Assembly: GCA_028279275.1 (NCBI GenBank)
Contig: JANQOB010000020.1
Span: 62,001 to 126,000 of the forward strand
DNA: 64,000 nt
Direction of reading: 5' to 3'
Source of the DNA: Gammaproteobacteria bacterium
GTDB taxonomy: Bacteria > Pseudomonadota > Gammaproteobacteria > UBA4575
Shown: one piece after another, positions 7,273 to 15,475 of the stretch
Position numbering within the stretch: the first letter of the stretch is position 1
Layout of the letters: each line of letters begins with the position of its first letter
Translations under genes and position numbers: made by a program
The notes under the pieces: generated by a model
Databases searched by the model: none
Told to the model about the DNA's origin: nothing
What the model saw: the letters and a program-made list of their open reading frames with translations, nothing else

Positions 7273-10164
7273 CTATTGGCAGGCTTCACATTCTGGATCC
7301 AAAATCGAACAAACTTTTGGTGCCTCTTGCTCATCTACTGAGTTACTGCTTACCGCATTGAGTTTGTTTTCCCGACCTTGAACAGTACTTTTTTCTACAT
7401 GTGTAGCACCCATGGAACGTAAGTAGTACGTTGTTTTTAAGCCACGCACCCAAGCAAGTTTGTATAAATTATCTAGCTTTTGTCCTGAAGGTTCTGACAT
7501 GTATAAATTGAGCGACTGAGCTTGATCAATCCATTTTTGTCGGCGTGAAGCGGCTTCAACTAACCAACGTGGATCTACTTCAAACGCAGTGGCGTATAAA
7601 CTTTTTAATTCATCCGGGATGCGATCAATGGACTGCACGCTGCCGTCATAATATTTGAGGTCATTGGCCATGACTTCGTCCCAAAGATTGCGCTTCTTCA
7701 GATCTGCAATTAGATGTGGATTGCTAACAGTGAATTCACCGGATAAATTCGATTTAACGAATAAGTTTTGATAAGTAGGTTCAATACTCTGCGTAACGCC
7801 ACAAATGTTGGAAATGGTTGCAGTAGGTGCTATAGCCATAGTGTTGGAGTTGCGCATGCCCACCTGCTGTACGCGTTGGCGCAGGCTATCCCAGTCCATT
7901 GTGGTGCTGATATCTTGTTTTAGATAATTGCCGCGGCCTTTTTCTAAAAGTTCGATTGAATCAATAGGTAAGATACCTTGATCCCACAATGAACCTTTAT
8001 AAGTTGCATAAGTGCCACGTTCTTCAGCTAAATCAGTTGAAGCTTGTATAGCAAAATAACTTACCGCTTCCATCGAACGGTCTGCAAACTCCACGGCCTC
8101 TTGACTACTATAAGTAATATTTTGTTTATACAGCGCATCTTGGAAACCCATAATGCCTAAACCAACAGGACGATGACGCAAATTAGAGCGTTTTGCTTTG
8201 TCTACACTGTAATAGTTGTATTCAATTACGTTGTCTAACATACGCATAGCAGTAGATATGGTTTGCTTGAGTTTTTGAAGATTCAAACCATTTTCATCAA
8301 GGTGTGCTGCTAGATTAACAGAGCCCAAGTTACATACTGCTATTTCATCTTTAGTAGTGTTGAGAGTGATCTCTGTACATAAGTTAGAGGAGTGCACAAC
8401 ACCTGCATGTTGTTGTGGTGAGCGCAAGTTACATGGGTCTTTAAATGTGATCCAAGGATGGCCGGTTTCGTACAACATGCCGAGCATCTTGCGCCAGAGA
8501 TCTACCGCTTTAATTTTTTTAAAGTTCTTAATTTCACCATTAGCCGCCATTTGTTCATAAGACGCATAACGTGCTTCAAATTCTTTACCACTCAATTCAT
8601 GTAGGTCTGGTGTTTCGTGTGGTGAGAATAAGGTCCATTCTTTTTCTTCAGTAACGCGCTTCATGAATAAATCAGGTACCCAATTCGCGGTGTTCATATC
8701 ATGGGTGCGACGGCGATCGTCACCGGTGTTTTTACGAAGCTCTAAAAACTCTTCTATATCTAGGTGCCAAGTTTCTAAATAGGCACACATTGCACCTTTA
8801 CGTTTACCGCCTTGATTCACTGCAACAGCAGTGTCGTTTGCAACTTTTAGAAACGGCACAACCCCTTGTGACTTACCATTAGTGCCTTTGATATGTGCAC
8901 CCATGGAACGCACGGATGACCAGTCATTACCTAGGCCACCCGCAAACTTGGATAACATGGCGTCGTCCTGAATGGCTTCAAATATGCCAAACAAATCATC
9001 AGGTACTGTAGTTAGATAACAAGATGATAATTGTGGGCGTAATGTGCCGGAGTTAAACAAGGTTGGTGTGGAACTCATGAAATCAAATGAGGACAACAAG
9101 CGATAAAACTCAATCGCACGTGCTTCGCGTTCTACTTCATTTATGGCTAAGCCCATAGCAACGCGCATAAAAAATGCTTGTGGAAGTTCAAAACGCGTGC
9201 CTTCACTTTGAATAAAATAACGGTCATACAAAGTTTGCATGCCAAGATAGGTAAATTGATGATCACGTTTTGGTTCTAGTGCTTTACCTAATTTTTTTAA
9301 GTCATATTCACTGGCAAGCTTAGGATCGAGTAGCTCTAACTGAATGGCTTTATGAACATATTTTTCAAAGTAGTCTGCATACTGATACGCCATTTCCTTG
9401 AACGTTGCTTCTGATGGTACGCCGTAGACAAAAGTGAGTGCTTGACGTCGCAGCGTGTCGAGTAATAGACGTGCTGTTACATACGTGTAATTGGGTTCTT
9501 GTTCAATTAAGGTGCGCGCACTCATGGTTACGGCAGTGCCAACTTCATTTTCCGGAATGCCGTCGTATAAATTACGCAGTGTTTCGTTAATAATGGGTTT
9601 TGCTTTTACATCTGCGGTGTCGACACACGCTTCTTCCACCATGCGTGCCAGCCGTTCTACGTCGAGAGGCTTTAAATCACCGGCTTCGTTTTTTACGTTT
9701 AGCGTGGATGCATTACTGCCTTGCTGAGAAGCTTCAGCAGCAAGTTCAAGTTGTTCGCGTTCTTTATGACGTTCTTCCCTGTATAAAACATATGCGCGAG
9801 CAATTTTGTGGTGTTCGCTGCGCATTAGTTCCAGTTCTACCTGGTCTTGGATGTCTTCTATATGAAAAGTACCACCTTGCGGACGACTGCGTGATAGTGC
9901 ATAAAAAACTTTATCGGTAATTTCATTCACCATCTCATGAATGCGCGTGGAAGCAGCAGCATGGCCGCCTTCTACGGCTAGAAAGGCTTTGGTTACGGCT
10001 ACCTTGATTTTGTCACGGTCAAAGCTTGTGACTTTGCCATTACGGCGTATTACACGGTATTGCCCCGGTGCTGTGGCCGCTATTTCAAGCTTTGTAGGAG
10101 CATTATTTTCATGTGTAGGGTTAGGGGCTTTTTCGTTGGCAATAGTAGTAAGTTCTGGCTGCAT
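7273..10164 (-). CDS. nrdA: Class I ribonucleotide reductase large subunit
   Basis: NrdA holds the catalytic and allosteric sites for reducing ribonucleoside diphosphates. The 963-residue protein starts with an ATP-cone (about residues 35-135: V-I-R-R-N-G-K-V-T-S-F-D-R-D-K-I) and continues into the barrel domain. Active-site cysteines appear in L-S-S-C-Y-L and S-N-L-C-T-E-I, and the radical-transfer tyrosine pair in K-T-T-Y-Y-L-R. The C-terminus ends C-S-I-L-D-P-E-C-E-A-C-Q, the mobile cysteine tail reduced by thioredoxin or glutaredoxin. It is longer than E. coli NrdA (761), partly because of an insert of about 90 residues after the cone. It is expressed from a promoter covered by two NrdR boxes. 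Confidence 0.97.
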   Translation of the reverse strand: MQPELTTIANEKAPNPTHENNAPTKLEIAATAPGQYRVIRRNGKVTSFDRDKIKVAVTKAFLAVEGGHAAASTRIHEMVNEITDKVFYALSRSRPQGGTFHIEDIQDQVELELMRSEHHKIARAYVLYREERHKEREQLELAAEASQQGSNASTLNVKNEAGDLKPLDVERLARMVEEACVDTADVKAKPIINETLRNLYDGIPENEVGTAVTMSARTLIEQEPNYTYVTARLLLDTLRRQALTFVYGVPSEATFKEMAYQYADYFEKYVHKAIQLELLDPKLASEYDLKKLGKALEPKRDHQFTYLGMQTLYDRYFIQSEGTRFELPQAFFMRVAMGLAINEVEREARAIEFYRLLSSFDFMSSTPTLFNSGTLRPQLSSCYLTTVPDDLFGIFEAIQDDAMLSKFAGGLGNDWSSVRSMGAHIKGTNGKSQGVVPFLKVANDTAVAVNQGGKRKGAMCAYLETWHLDIEEFLELRKNTGDDRRRTHDMNTANWVPDLFMKRVTEEKEWTLFSPHETPDLHELSGKEFEARYASYEQMAANGEIKNFKKIKAVDLWRKMLGMLYETGHPWITFKDPCNLRSPQQHAGVVHSSNLCTEITLNTTKDEIAVCNLGSVNLAAHLDENGLNLQKLKQTISTAMRMLDNVIEYNYYSVDKAKRSNLRHRPVGLGIMGFQDALYKQNITYSSQEAVEFADRSMEAVSYFAIQASTDLAEERGTYATYKGSLWDQGILPIDSIELLEKGRGNYLKQDISTTMDWDSLRQRVQQVGMRNSNTMAIAPTATISNICGVTQSIEPTYQNLFVKSNLSGEFTVSNPHLIADLKKRNLWDEVMANDLKYYDGSVQSIDRIPDELKSLYATAFEVDPRWLVEAASRRQKWIDQAQSLNLYMSEPSGQKLDNLYKLAWVRGLKTTYYLRSMGATHVEKSTVQGRENKLNAVSSNSVDEQEAPKVCSILDPECEACQ

Positions 10165-10279
10165 CTGTTCTCTCAGCTTAGTATTGTAAGTTGTTGTTTT
10201 TTAAATCCCTTTTCACGCGTCCTTCGAGGTGTTTTTTTTAGCTTCAGGCACTACTGAAGTGGACTGCTGTGAACAGGAA

Positions 10280-10326
10280 TAACTATAAATTGGGGTGTGA
10301 AATCCGTCAAGCACAATATCTTGTGT
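10280..10326 (-). promoter_or_regulatory. nrdA promoter with two NrdR boxes
   Basis: On the minus strand TTGACG (10305-10310) and TATAGT (10282-10287) are separated by exactly 17 bp, a near-ideal sigma-70 promoter. Two 16-bp sequences fitting the NrdR-box consensus (acaCwATATaTwGtgt) lie at 10311-10326 (GCACAATATCTTGTGT) and 10280-10295 (TAACTATAAATTGGGG, weaker). Their starts are 31 bp apart, three helical turns, the spacing known for NrdR. They abut the -35 element and cover the -10 element, so repression by NrdR-dATP/ATP is expected. The nrdR gene is not in the window. Confidence 0.85.
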
Positions 10327-10679
10327 GTATATTGCGGGAAATCCTGTGGATAAACGGTTTAATGTTACAAAAAGGTTAAAAATATCCCAAACGTTTGTGG
10401 GGTTGGGAAATTGCAAGCTTTTTTTGAGGTTTCTAGCTTAAAATCTTTCAATCGATTGAATAGAAAAGTTTTATAAATTTTTTTATAAGATTTAGTCTAT
10501 TTCAAAAAAATTAGCCTCAAAACGACCGCTTATTTTTTTCATATAAACAAATTTGGTTACATGAAATTTCTTAATTTAAGAATTTTTTTGATTCATATTG
10601 CTTTAAATAAATTGACCAATGTAATTACTTGCAATTTACATCTAAATTCATAAGAACAGATATTAAGTAAAGTAAACAT
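10327..10679. other. AT-rich divergent intergenic region nrdA / ABC exporter
   Basis: No gene is supported here. It holds the upstream side of the nrdA promoter, a perfect 14-bp palindrome TTCAATCGATTGAA (10447-10460), repeated TTTTTTATAAG-like tracts, and an inverted repeat around AAATTTCTTAA/TTTAAGAATTT (near 10563-10586). The promoter of the ABC exporter must lie here, but I cannot place it with confidence. Confidence 0.5.
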
Positions 10680-12488
10680 ATGCAATTCCGCGCCCGTACT
10701 GAAGCACCGCATAAGCAGCGGACCGATTTTAAAAACTTGCTGCAGATGTTTCCCTATGTCTGGGACTATCGCTGGCGTGTGCTTATCGCATTAACCTGTC
10801 TGATAATTGCAAAGGTGGCAACGGTTGCGGTGCCACTGATATTGAAACGCATCGTAGATTCACTAGATATTGAAGCTAGCTTATTGATTTTGCCACTAGG
10901 TTTACTACTGGCTTATGGTGCGTTACGTTTAACTACAGCATTATTTAATGAGTTGCGCGATGTATTATTTGCGCGCGTTCGCTATCGGGCCATACAAAAA
11001 CTTTCCACTCGTGTATTAGATCATTTACACAATTTGCCTTTGCGGTTTCATTTAGAACGTCAAACGGGCTCTATCACGCGGGACTTGGAACGCGGTACAC
11101 AAAGCTTATCTTCTATTATCAATTATATGGTGTTTATTATTTTGCCCACTTTTGTCGAGTTAGGTTTAGTTGCTGTGATCTTGTTAGGCGCCTACGCAAT
11201 TAAATTTTCTCTCGTCACTCTTATCACAGTTGTCGGCTATATCTTGTTCACATTATTAGTGACTAATTGGCGCATGAAATATCGCCATGAAATGAATCGT
11301 TTGGATTCACAAGCTAACTCGATAGCTGTAGACAGCTTATTAAATTATGAAACCGTGAAATATTTTAATAATGAGCAATATGAATTGTCACGTTATGGCG
11401 CAACACTATCGCAATGGGAAAATGCCGCAGTAAAAAGTATTACTACTATGTCTATGTTGAACTTTGGGCAGGCAATAATTATTGCTATTGGAGTTACGAT
11501 TATTATGATCTTTGCCGCGCAAGGTGTCACAACAGGTACGATGACATTAGGTGATCTTGTCTTAGTCAATGCGTTAATGCTGCAGTTGTTTGTACCATTG
11601 AATACTCTGGGAATTGTGTATCGACAAATTACTTACTCATTAGCAGACATGGATATGTTAGTTAAATTGTTAGAAAAAGATACTGAAATTAAAGATGCAG
11701 ATAACGCCGCTTCATTAAAAATCAGTGCTGCAAACATTGAGTTTGATGATGTTTCGTTTGCATATAACCAAGAGCGTGAAATATTACGTAATGTTTCCTT
11801 AAGGATTCCTTCTGGCCATAAGGTTGCAGTAGTAGGGCCATCAGGCGCAGGAAAGTCAACGATCGCGAGACTATTGTTTCGATTTTATGATGTTACATCA
11901 GGTGCAGTGCGTATCGACGGCCAGGATGTGCGAGAATGCACTCAGCAAAGTTTGCATGAAAATATAGCTGTAGTTCCACAAGACACAGTGCTATTCAACG
12001 AGAGTATTTTCTTCAATATTCAGTATGCCAAGCCAGGCGCTAGCCAAGAAGAAATCGAACATGCTGCCAGGTTGGCAAATATTCATGACTTCATAGAACA
12101 ACTTCCGCAGCAGTATGAGACTATAGTAGGTGAGCGGGGTTTAAAGCTTTCTGGCGGAGAGAAGCAACGCATTGCCATTGCCCGTGCGGTACTTAAAGGA
12201 CCTCGCATTTTAATTTTCGATGAAGCGACCTCCAGTCTCGACTCGCAATCGGAAAGCATGATTTTAAATGCTATGAAAGAAGTAACTAAAGGTGTTACGA
12301 CCCTGGTTATTGCACACAGACTTTCTACAATTGTAGATGCAGATTCTATTTACGTATTTGATCAAGGCCGTGTAGTTGAGTCAGGCAATCATTATGAATT
12401 GCTTCAGCAACAGGGAATCTATGCGAATATGTGGGCCTTGCAGCAAGAGGAGCGTGCAGCAGAGAAAGCTGCCGAAAAGGTTATATAG
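10680..12488 (+). CDS. Atm1/HMT1-type ABC exporter (half-transporter)
   Basis: A 602-residue ABC half-transporter with a six-helix exporter domain (about residues 25-320) followed by the nucleotide-binding domain. The Walker A motif is G-P-S-G-A-G-K-S, the signature L-S-G-G-E-K-Q-R, and Walker B I-L-I-F-D-E-A-T-S-S, with the switch histidine in A-H-R-L-S-T. Phrases such as S-L-L-N-Y-E-T-V-K-Y-F-N-N-E and R-F-Y-D-V-T-S-G are typical of the Atm1 (mitochondrial/bacterial) subfamily, which exports glutathione persulfide or glutathione-metal species. In a sulfur oxidiser, export or handling of persulfidic thiols would make sense, but that is inference. The next gene starts 32 bp downstream. Confidence 0.9.
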   Translation: MQFRARTEAPHKQRTDFKNLLQMFPYVWDYRWRVLIALTCLIIAKVATVAVPLILKRIVDSLDIEASLLILPLGLLLAYGALRLTTALFNELRDVLFARVRYRAIQKLSTRVLDHLHNLPLRFHLERQTGSITRDLERGTQSLSSIINYMVFIILPTFVELGLVAVILLGAYAIKFSLVTLITVVGYILFTLLVTNWRMKYRHEMNRLDSQANSIAVDSLLNYETVKYFNNEQYELSRYGATLSQWENAAVKSITTMSMLNFGQAIIIAIGVTIIMIFAAQGVTTGTMTLGDLVLVNALMLQLFVPLNTLGIVYRQITYSLADMDMLVKLLEKDTEIKDADNAASLKISAANIEFDDVSFAYNQEREILRNVSLRIPSGHKVAVVGPSGAGKSTIARLLFRFYDVTSGAVRIDGQDVRECTQQSLHENIAVVPQDTVLFNESIFFNIQYAKPGASQEEIEHAARLANIHDFIEQLPQQYETIVGERGLKLSGGEKQRIAIARAVLKGPRILIFDEATSSLDSQSESMILNAMKEVTKGVTTLVIAHRLSTIVDADSIYVFDQGRVVESGNHYELLQQQGIYANMWALQQEERAAEKAAEKVI

Positions 12489-12520
12489 TCGAAGCTAAAC
12501 TGAAAACGTACAATATATAA

Positions 12521-12886
12521 ATGGCCGATTCTAAAACACCAATCAATGAGCAGGTACTGCATGCAGATTTAGCCGATCATGGCGGTTGCGCGAATTCAGA
12601 ACCGTTTGCATTGCGCGTGATGGGAGACAGCATGGAACCTGAATTCAAAGACGGTAGTATTATCATAATTGATTCTGCAGCCGCAGTTGAAAGTGGAAGT
12701 TATGTTTTAGCGATGGTTAACGACGAATATATTTTTCGACAATTTATTGAGAAAGATGAGCGTTGTTATTTACACGCACTCAATGAGGGTTATGAAGATA
12801 TATTACTTTCGAGCAGGGATGCAGTTAGAGGAGTAATAGTACAGAGAGCTGGAACACGCCGTAAGGATCACAAACATTACTCGTAA
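12521..12886 (+). CDS. S24 (LexA/UmuD-like) peptidase-domain protein without HTH
   Basis: A 121-residue protein consisting almost only of a LexA/UmuD-type S24 domain: R-V-M-G-D-S37-M-E-P-E-F carries the nucleophilic serine motif, and G-S-Y-V-L-A-M-V-N-D-E-Y-I-F-R73-Q the following strand. In LexA and UmuD a lysine activates the serine at this place (V-K-R); here the aligned residue is Arg73, so self-cleavage may be lost. No DNA-binding domain precedes it. It lies close behind the ABC exporter and may be co-transcribed. A role in SOS-like control, or as a binding or decoy partner, is open. An S26 signal-peptidase relation is less likely because there is no membrane anchor. Confidence 0.7.
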   Translation: MADSKTPINEQVLHADLADHGGCANSEPFALRVMGDSMEPEFKDGSIIIIDSAAAVESGSYVLAMVNDEYIFRQFIEKDERCYLHALNEGYEDILLSSRDAVRGVIVQRAGTRRKDHKHYS

Positions 12887-13075
12887 ACTTTAATTTGTTT
12901 TAGAGTTTTGTGCGATGTGATGCACCACTTGTCATTTATTCCATTACATTCACCTTCTGTCATGAAGCTATCAACGATCTGTAATATTGTATTCATTTTC
13001 TAAGTATAGTCTGCCACCGTTGTTTAGATGCAGAAGTATTTCAAACTCTCAGGATGTTAGAAAATGCAACACGGA
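12887..13075. other. Intergenic stretch upstream of the sigma-54 unit
   Basis: No coding potential is seen. An inverted repeat GTGC-GATGTGAT-GCAC lies near 12911-12926. Its arms are in the opposite orientation to an NtrC site, so I do not assign it. Confidence 0.3.
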
Positions 13076-13092
13076 TGCACACAGAATGTGCA
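13076..13092 (+). promoter_or_regulatory. NtrC-like enhancer site
   Basis: TGCACACAGAATGTGCA is a 17-bp interrupted palindrome that fits the classic NtrC recognition form TGCAC-N7-GTGCA exactly. Its centre lies about 95 bp upstream of the predicted start of the sigma-54 transcript, a normal enhancer distance. Another bacterial enhancer-binding protein with a similar site cannot be excluded. Confidence 0.65.
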
Positions 13093-13152
13093 ATATACAC
13101 TAAGCACAAAATCGGTTGATTGGTAAGTGTCTGAAAACTAAGTGATGAAAAC

Positions 13153-13169
13153 TTGGCACGGCATTTGCT
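13153..13169 (+). promoter_or_regulatory. Sigma-54 (RpoN) -24/-12 promoter
   Basis: TTGGCACG-GCAT-TTGCT matches the sigma-54 consensus YTGGCACG-N4-TTGCW at every position, with GG and GC at the correct ten-base spacing. Transcription should start near 13180 on the plus strand, leaving a leader of about 180 bases before the 36-codon gene. It is the only such promoter I found in the window. Confidence 0.85.
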
Positions 13170-13360
13170 AAATAGAAATTAAATTCTGGTTGCTTGTTAC
13201 AGCATATAAAGATATCGGTAATCTTGTATAGAAAAGATTCATATCGATAACTTGAACTTAATGTGGTTGGTCCCATCTAATTAAGTGCTTGGAACGCAAG
13301 ATAGTAACTAGGACTGTACTAAAAAATTAACCCATAACTTTAAACTAGAGGAACTTAACC

Positions 13361-13471
13361 ATGACACATGAAGCAGAAAATGACTTTGCTTACAATATAT
13401 TGGTACCAGACTTCTTGCTTTTTGCGATTGCAATGACAGGAGTGTTTGGTTTGCTAATAGCTGTTTTTTAA
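13361..13471 (+). CDS. 36-residue single-span membrane peptide, sigma-54 controlled
   Basis: M-T-H-E-A-E-N-D-F-A-Y-N-I-L-V-P-D is followed by one hydrophobic helix (F-L-L-F-A-I-A-M-T-G-V-F-G-L-L-I-A-V-F) that ends the protein. A good ribosome site (AGAGGAAC) precedes the ATG, a perfect sigma-54 promoter and NtrC-like site lie upstream, and a strong terminator follows 62 bases later, so this is a free-standing one-gene unit. A tail-anchored membrane peptide with an acidic cytoplasmic N-terminus is the visible form. I do not recognise a family. If the NtrC reading is right it is induced by nitrogen limitation. The 180-base leader is long enough for post-transcriptional control. Confidence 0.7.
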   Translation: MTHEAENDFAYNILVPDFLLFAIAMTGVFGLLIAVF

Positions 13472-13532
13472 CTATTTTTAAATATGCAATTTAATACGTA
13501 GATAACTCCTCCAAAACCCCTACTACGTATGG

Positions 13533-13566
13533 AGCCCCAGCTGTTTATCCAGTGGGGCTTTTTTTA
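13533..13566 (+). terminator. Rho-independent terminator of the 36-residue peptide gene
   Basis: AGCCCCA, a 13-base loop, TGGGGCT and a run of T residues form a typical intrinsic terminator. It also confirms that the short upstream unit is transcribed on the plus strand. Confidence 0.85.
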
Positions 13567-13673
13567 TGTACAGGGATGTACTGTATGCTGACAACGCAGG
13601 AGCAGTTGTCAGTATTGTTAGCAGTGACATATGTTGTGCATCTTGTGAGAATGAATCTTTTGCTTAGGTCTCG

Positions 13674-15353
13674 TTAGTTATAGTCTTCGTAGAGCGAGAT
13701 AAGAAAATCAACCAATGGCTGGATGTCTTTTGGTTTGATGTGGATATTCGCAATATCCTCGTCTGGGTTTCTAATCAAGCCTTGGCGTGTGTTGACAGAT
13801 ACAGCTAAATAAAAACTGACTACGGCATGCAGATCACTGATTTGACCGTTATGCATGTAGGGTGCCGAGTGCCCAAGATTTCGCACACTTGGAGTTTTAA
13901 ACGTCGCAATACTTCTTTTAAGCGTGTCATCTCTTGAGGTACAAATTTCATATCCTTCAGAAATACAAATTGCGGTATATATGCTTTCTTGTGGAAGAGG
14001 GAAATCAGAATTAAATAATATATTCCATGCGCCAAGGTCTGTTGCCATAGCATTCTTTTGTGAAGGAATACTACGAAAGATCCCTTTTCGATGAGGATTT
14101 TTTTGCGTTGCAGGCAGATAAAGATCAGCTTGCTTATCGCGTTGCTTGACGTTAGGGATTTTCAATTCGTTGAATGCGTTTTGTCCGTGTATAGCTTCAT
14201 ATTCAACTTGCGTGATTCCAGTATTATGTAAATCAAAATCAGTAAAATGAGGTGCTGCGTGACATGCTACACAATTACCACCTGAGTTTTTATCTTTTTC
14301 CGGTTTAGAGAAGAATATGCGCATGCCCGCAAGTTGTTTTTCGCCAAATTCAAACGGTTGTTCGTCATGAAACTGAAATTTACCGTCTTCAGTATTAGGG
14401 TTTTTGCTAACAAAGGTTAATCGTTTTTCTTTATCTAGCTCATTGATGCGCGCTATTAGTTTCATACTATATGATTTATGAGACTCATCTTCCTCAGGCT
14501 CAGTGGGTAGATTGTTTAGTTTCAGAAATAAATCATAGGGTGAAATAATTTCCTCGTCTTGTGCGAATACAAGATCTTCGGTATAGATTGCTATCAAATT
14601 TGCAGCGCTAGAAAATACTTTTTCACAACTTTCTTTTTGCGGTTCAATTTGTAATTCTGTTGGGATAAGAAAGTCACTGCTTACAGATTTCCCATCAGTG
14701 GTTTTACCCGAGAATACTTCTGTATAGGAGTACCCGCCAAACTCTTCGGCGAGCTCGCTTTGACCATTATCTTCACGTATTACTTTACAAATATGTTCAA
14801 TGGCATCAGATTTCTCACCCGGCAACCAACCCATATTACGACCTGTCAATGTACCGCGTACCAAATGATCTAGAGATGAAAACTCACCATCAAAGTGCAA
14901 CATGAAATTTCTTCTCGGTAATGATGCATCCACGAGGGCTGGGCTATTTCTGACCGTGGTGAGCATGCCATCGTTTCGAGCAGGTAATGGACTGCGGGAA
15001 GCAAAGTCAGCATAAGAACGCATACCCAGTTCGCTTTGTTCCAGGTGCTCGTCTACAAGATGACAGGATCGACAATTGAAGCTCTGCCCTGCATAAGGGC
15101 CATCGGCGAAGGGTATTTGATAAGGAGGTAAACCAAAGAAGCGTGCTGTTTTATTTAGCGCTGGGTCACCTTCAATTAAAGGAGAGTTAACATCACCCTT
15201 ATCTTTTAGATTAACCGCGAAAAATTGTGAAAAACGAGTTTCTAAAAATAATCGTTCGCCCAGCATAATTTCAGGTGGATCCAAGTCTTCCGCCTGAATG
15301 GATGAAAACACTGTGCAGAGTATGAGGAGGGTTAGAAGGCGATTGACCATCAT
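13674..15353 (-). CDS. Periplasmic dihaem cytochrome c peroxidase (MauG/CcpA family)
   Basis: A 559-residue secreted protein with a signal peptide (L-L-T-L-L-I-L-C-T-V-F-S-S-I-Q-A) and two haem c sites, C94-R-S-C-H98 and C361-V-A-C-H365, the arrangement of bacterial dihaem peroxidases and MauG-like oxidases. The late S-V-R-N-L-G-H-S-A-P-Y-M-H-N-G motif is a hallmark of the family. It is larger than ordinary CcpA (about 320-350), with an insert between the haem domains. It would reduce hydrogen peroxide or oxidise a partner in the periplasm. The start region lacks a clear ribosome site; a Fur box lies directly upstream, so iron-limited induction is predicted. M2 is an equally good start. Confidence 0.88.
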   Translation of the reverse strand: MMVNRLLTLLILCTVFSSIQAEDLDPPEIMLGERLFLETRFSQFFAVNLKDKGDVNSPLIEGDPALNKTARFFGLPPYQIPFADGPYAGQSFNCRSCHLVDEHLEQSELGMRSYADFASRSPLPARNDGMLTTVRNSPALVDASLPRRNFMLHFDGEFSSLDHLVRGTLTGRNMGWLPGEKSDAIEHICKVIREDNGQSELAEEFGGYSYTEVFSGKTTDGKSVSSDFLIPTELQIEPQKESCEKVFSSAANLIAIYTEDLVFAQDEEIISPYDLFLKLNNLPTEPEEDESHKSYSMKLIARINELDKEKRLTFVSKNPNTEDGKFQFHDEQPFEFGEKQLAGMRIFFSKPEKDKNSGGNCVACHAAPHFTDFDLHNTGITQVEYEAIHGQNAFNELKIPNVKQRDKQADLYLPATQKNPHRKGIFRSIPSQKNAMATDLGAWNILFNSDFPLPQESIYTAICISEGYEICTSRDDTLKRSIATFKTPSVRNLGHSAPYMHNGQISDLHAVVSFYLAVSVNTRQGLIRNPDEDIANIHIKPKDIQPLVDFLISLYEDYN

Positions 15354-15359
15354 CTAAAC

Positions 15360-15378
15360 AATAATGATTATCATTTAT
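15360..15378 (-). promoter_or_regulatory. Fur box
   Basis: AATAATGATTATCATTTAT contains the perfect inverted repeat AATGAT-T-ATCATT and agrees with the 19-bp Fur consensus at 14 positions. It lies seven bases upstream of the peroxidase start codon, so iron-dependent repression of that gene is expected. The very short distance means binding would block the start region of the message itself or an overlapping promoter. Confidence 0.7.
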
Positions 15379-15404
15379 AATTGAATAACACGTAAGGTAT
15401 ACAG

Positions 15405-15447
15405 TAGATAAAAATAACCCCTATCCCAGTAAGGAATAGGGGTTATT
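15405..15447 (-). terminator. Rho-independent terminator after the secreted-protein gene
   Basis: AATAACCCCTAT and ATAGGGGTTATT form a 12-bp perfect stem (15413-15424 with 15436-15447), followed on the minus strand by a T-rich tract. It ends the cupin/secreted-protein transcript before the Fur-controlled peroxidase gene. Confidence 0.8.
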
Positions 15448-15475
15448 GGGTTGAGTAATTATATGGAGATTGAGC

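Noticed and set aside
10213-10416. Minus-strand frame of 67 codons upstream of nrdA
   Set aside because: It covers the NrdR boxes and promoter and has no ribosome site; the regulatory reading explains this stretch better.
12911-12926. Second NtrC site GTGC-N8-GCAC
   Set aside because: The arms are in the opposite orientation to the NtrC consensus.
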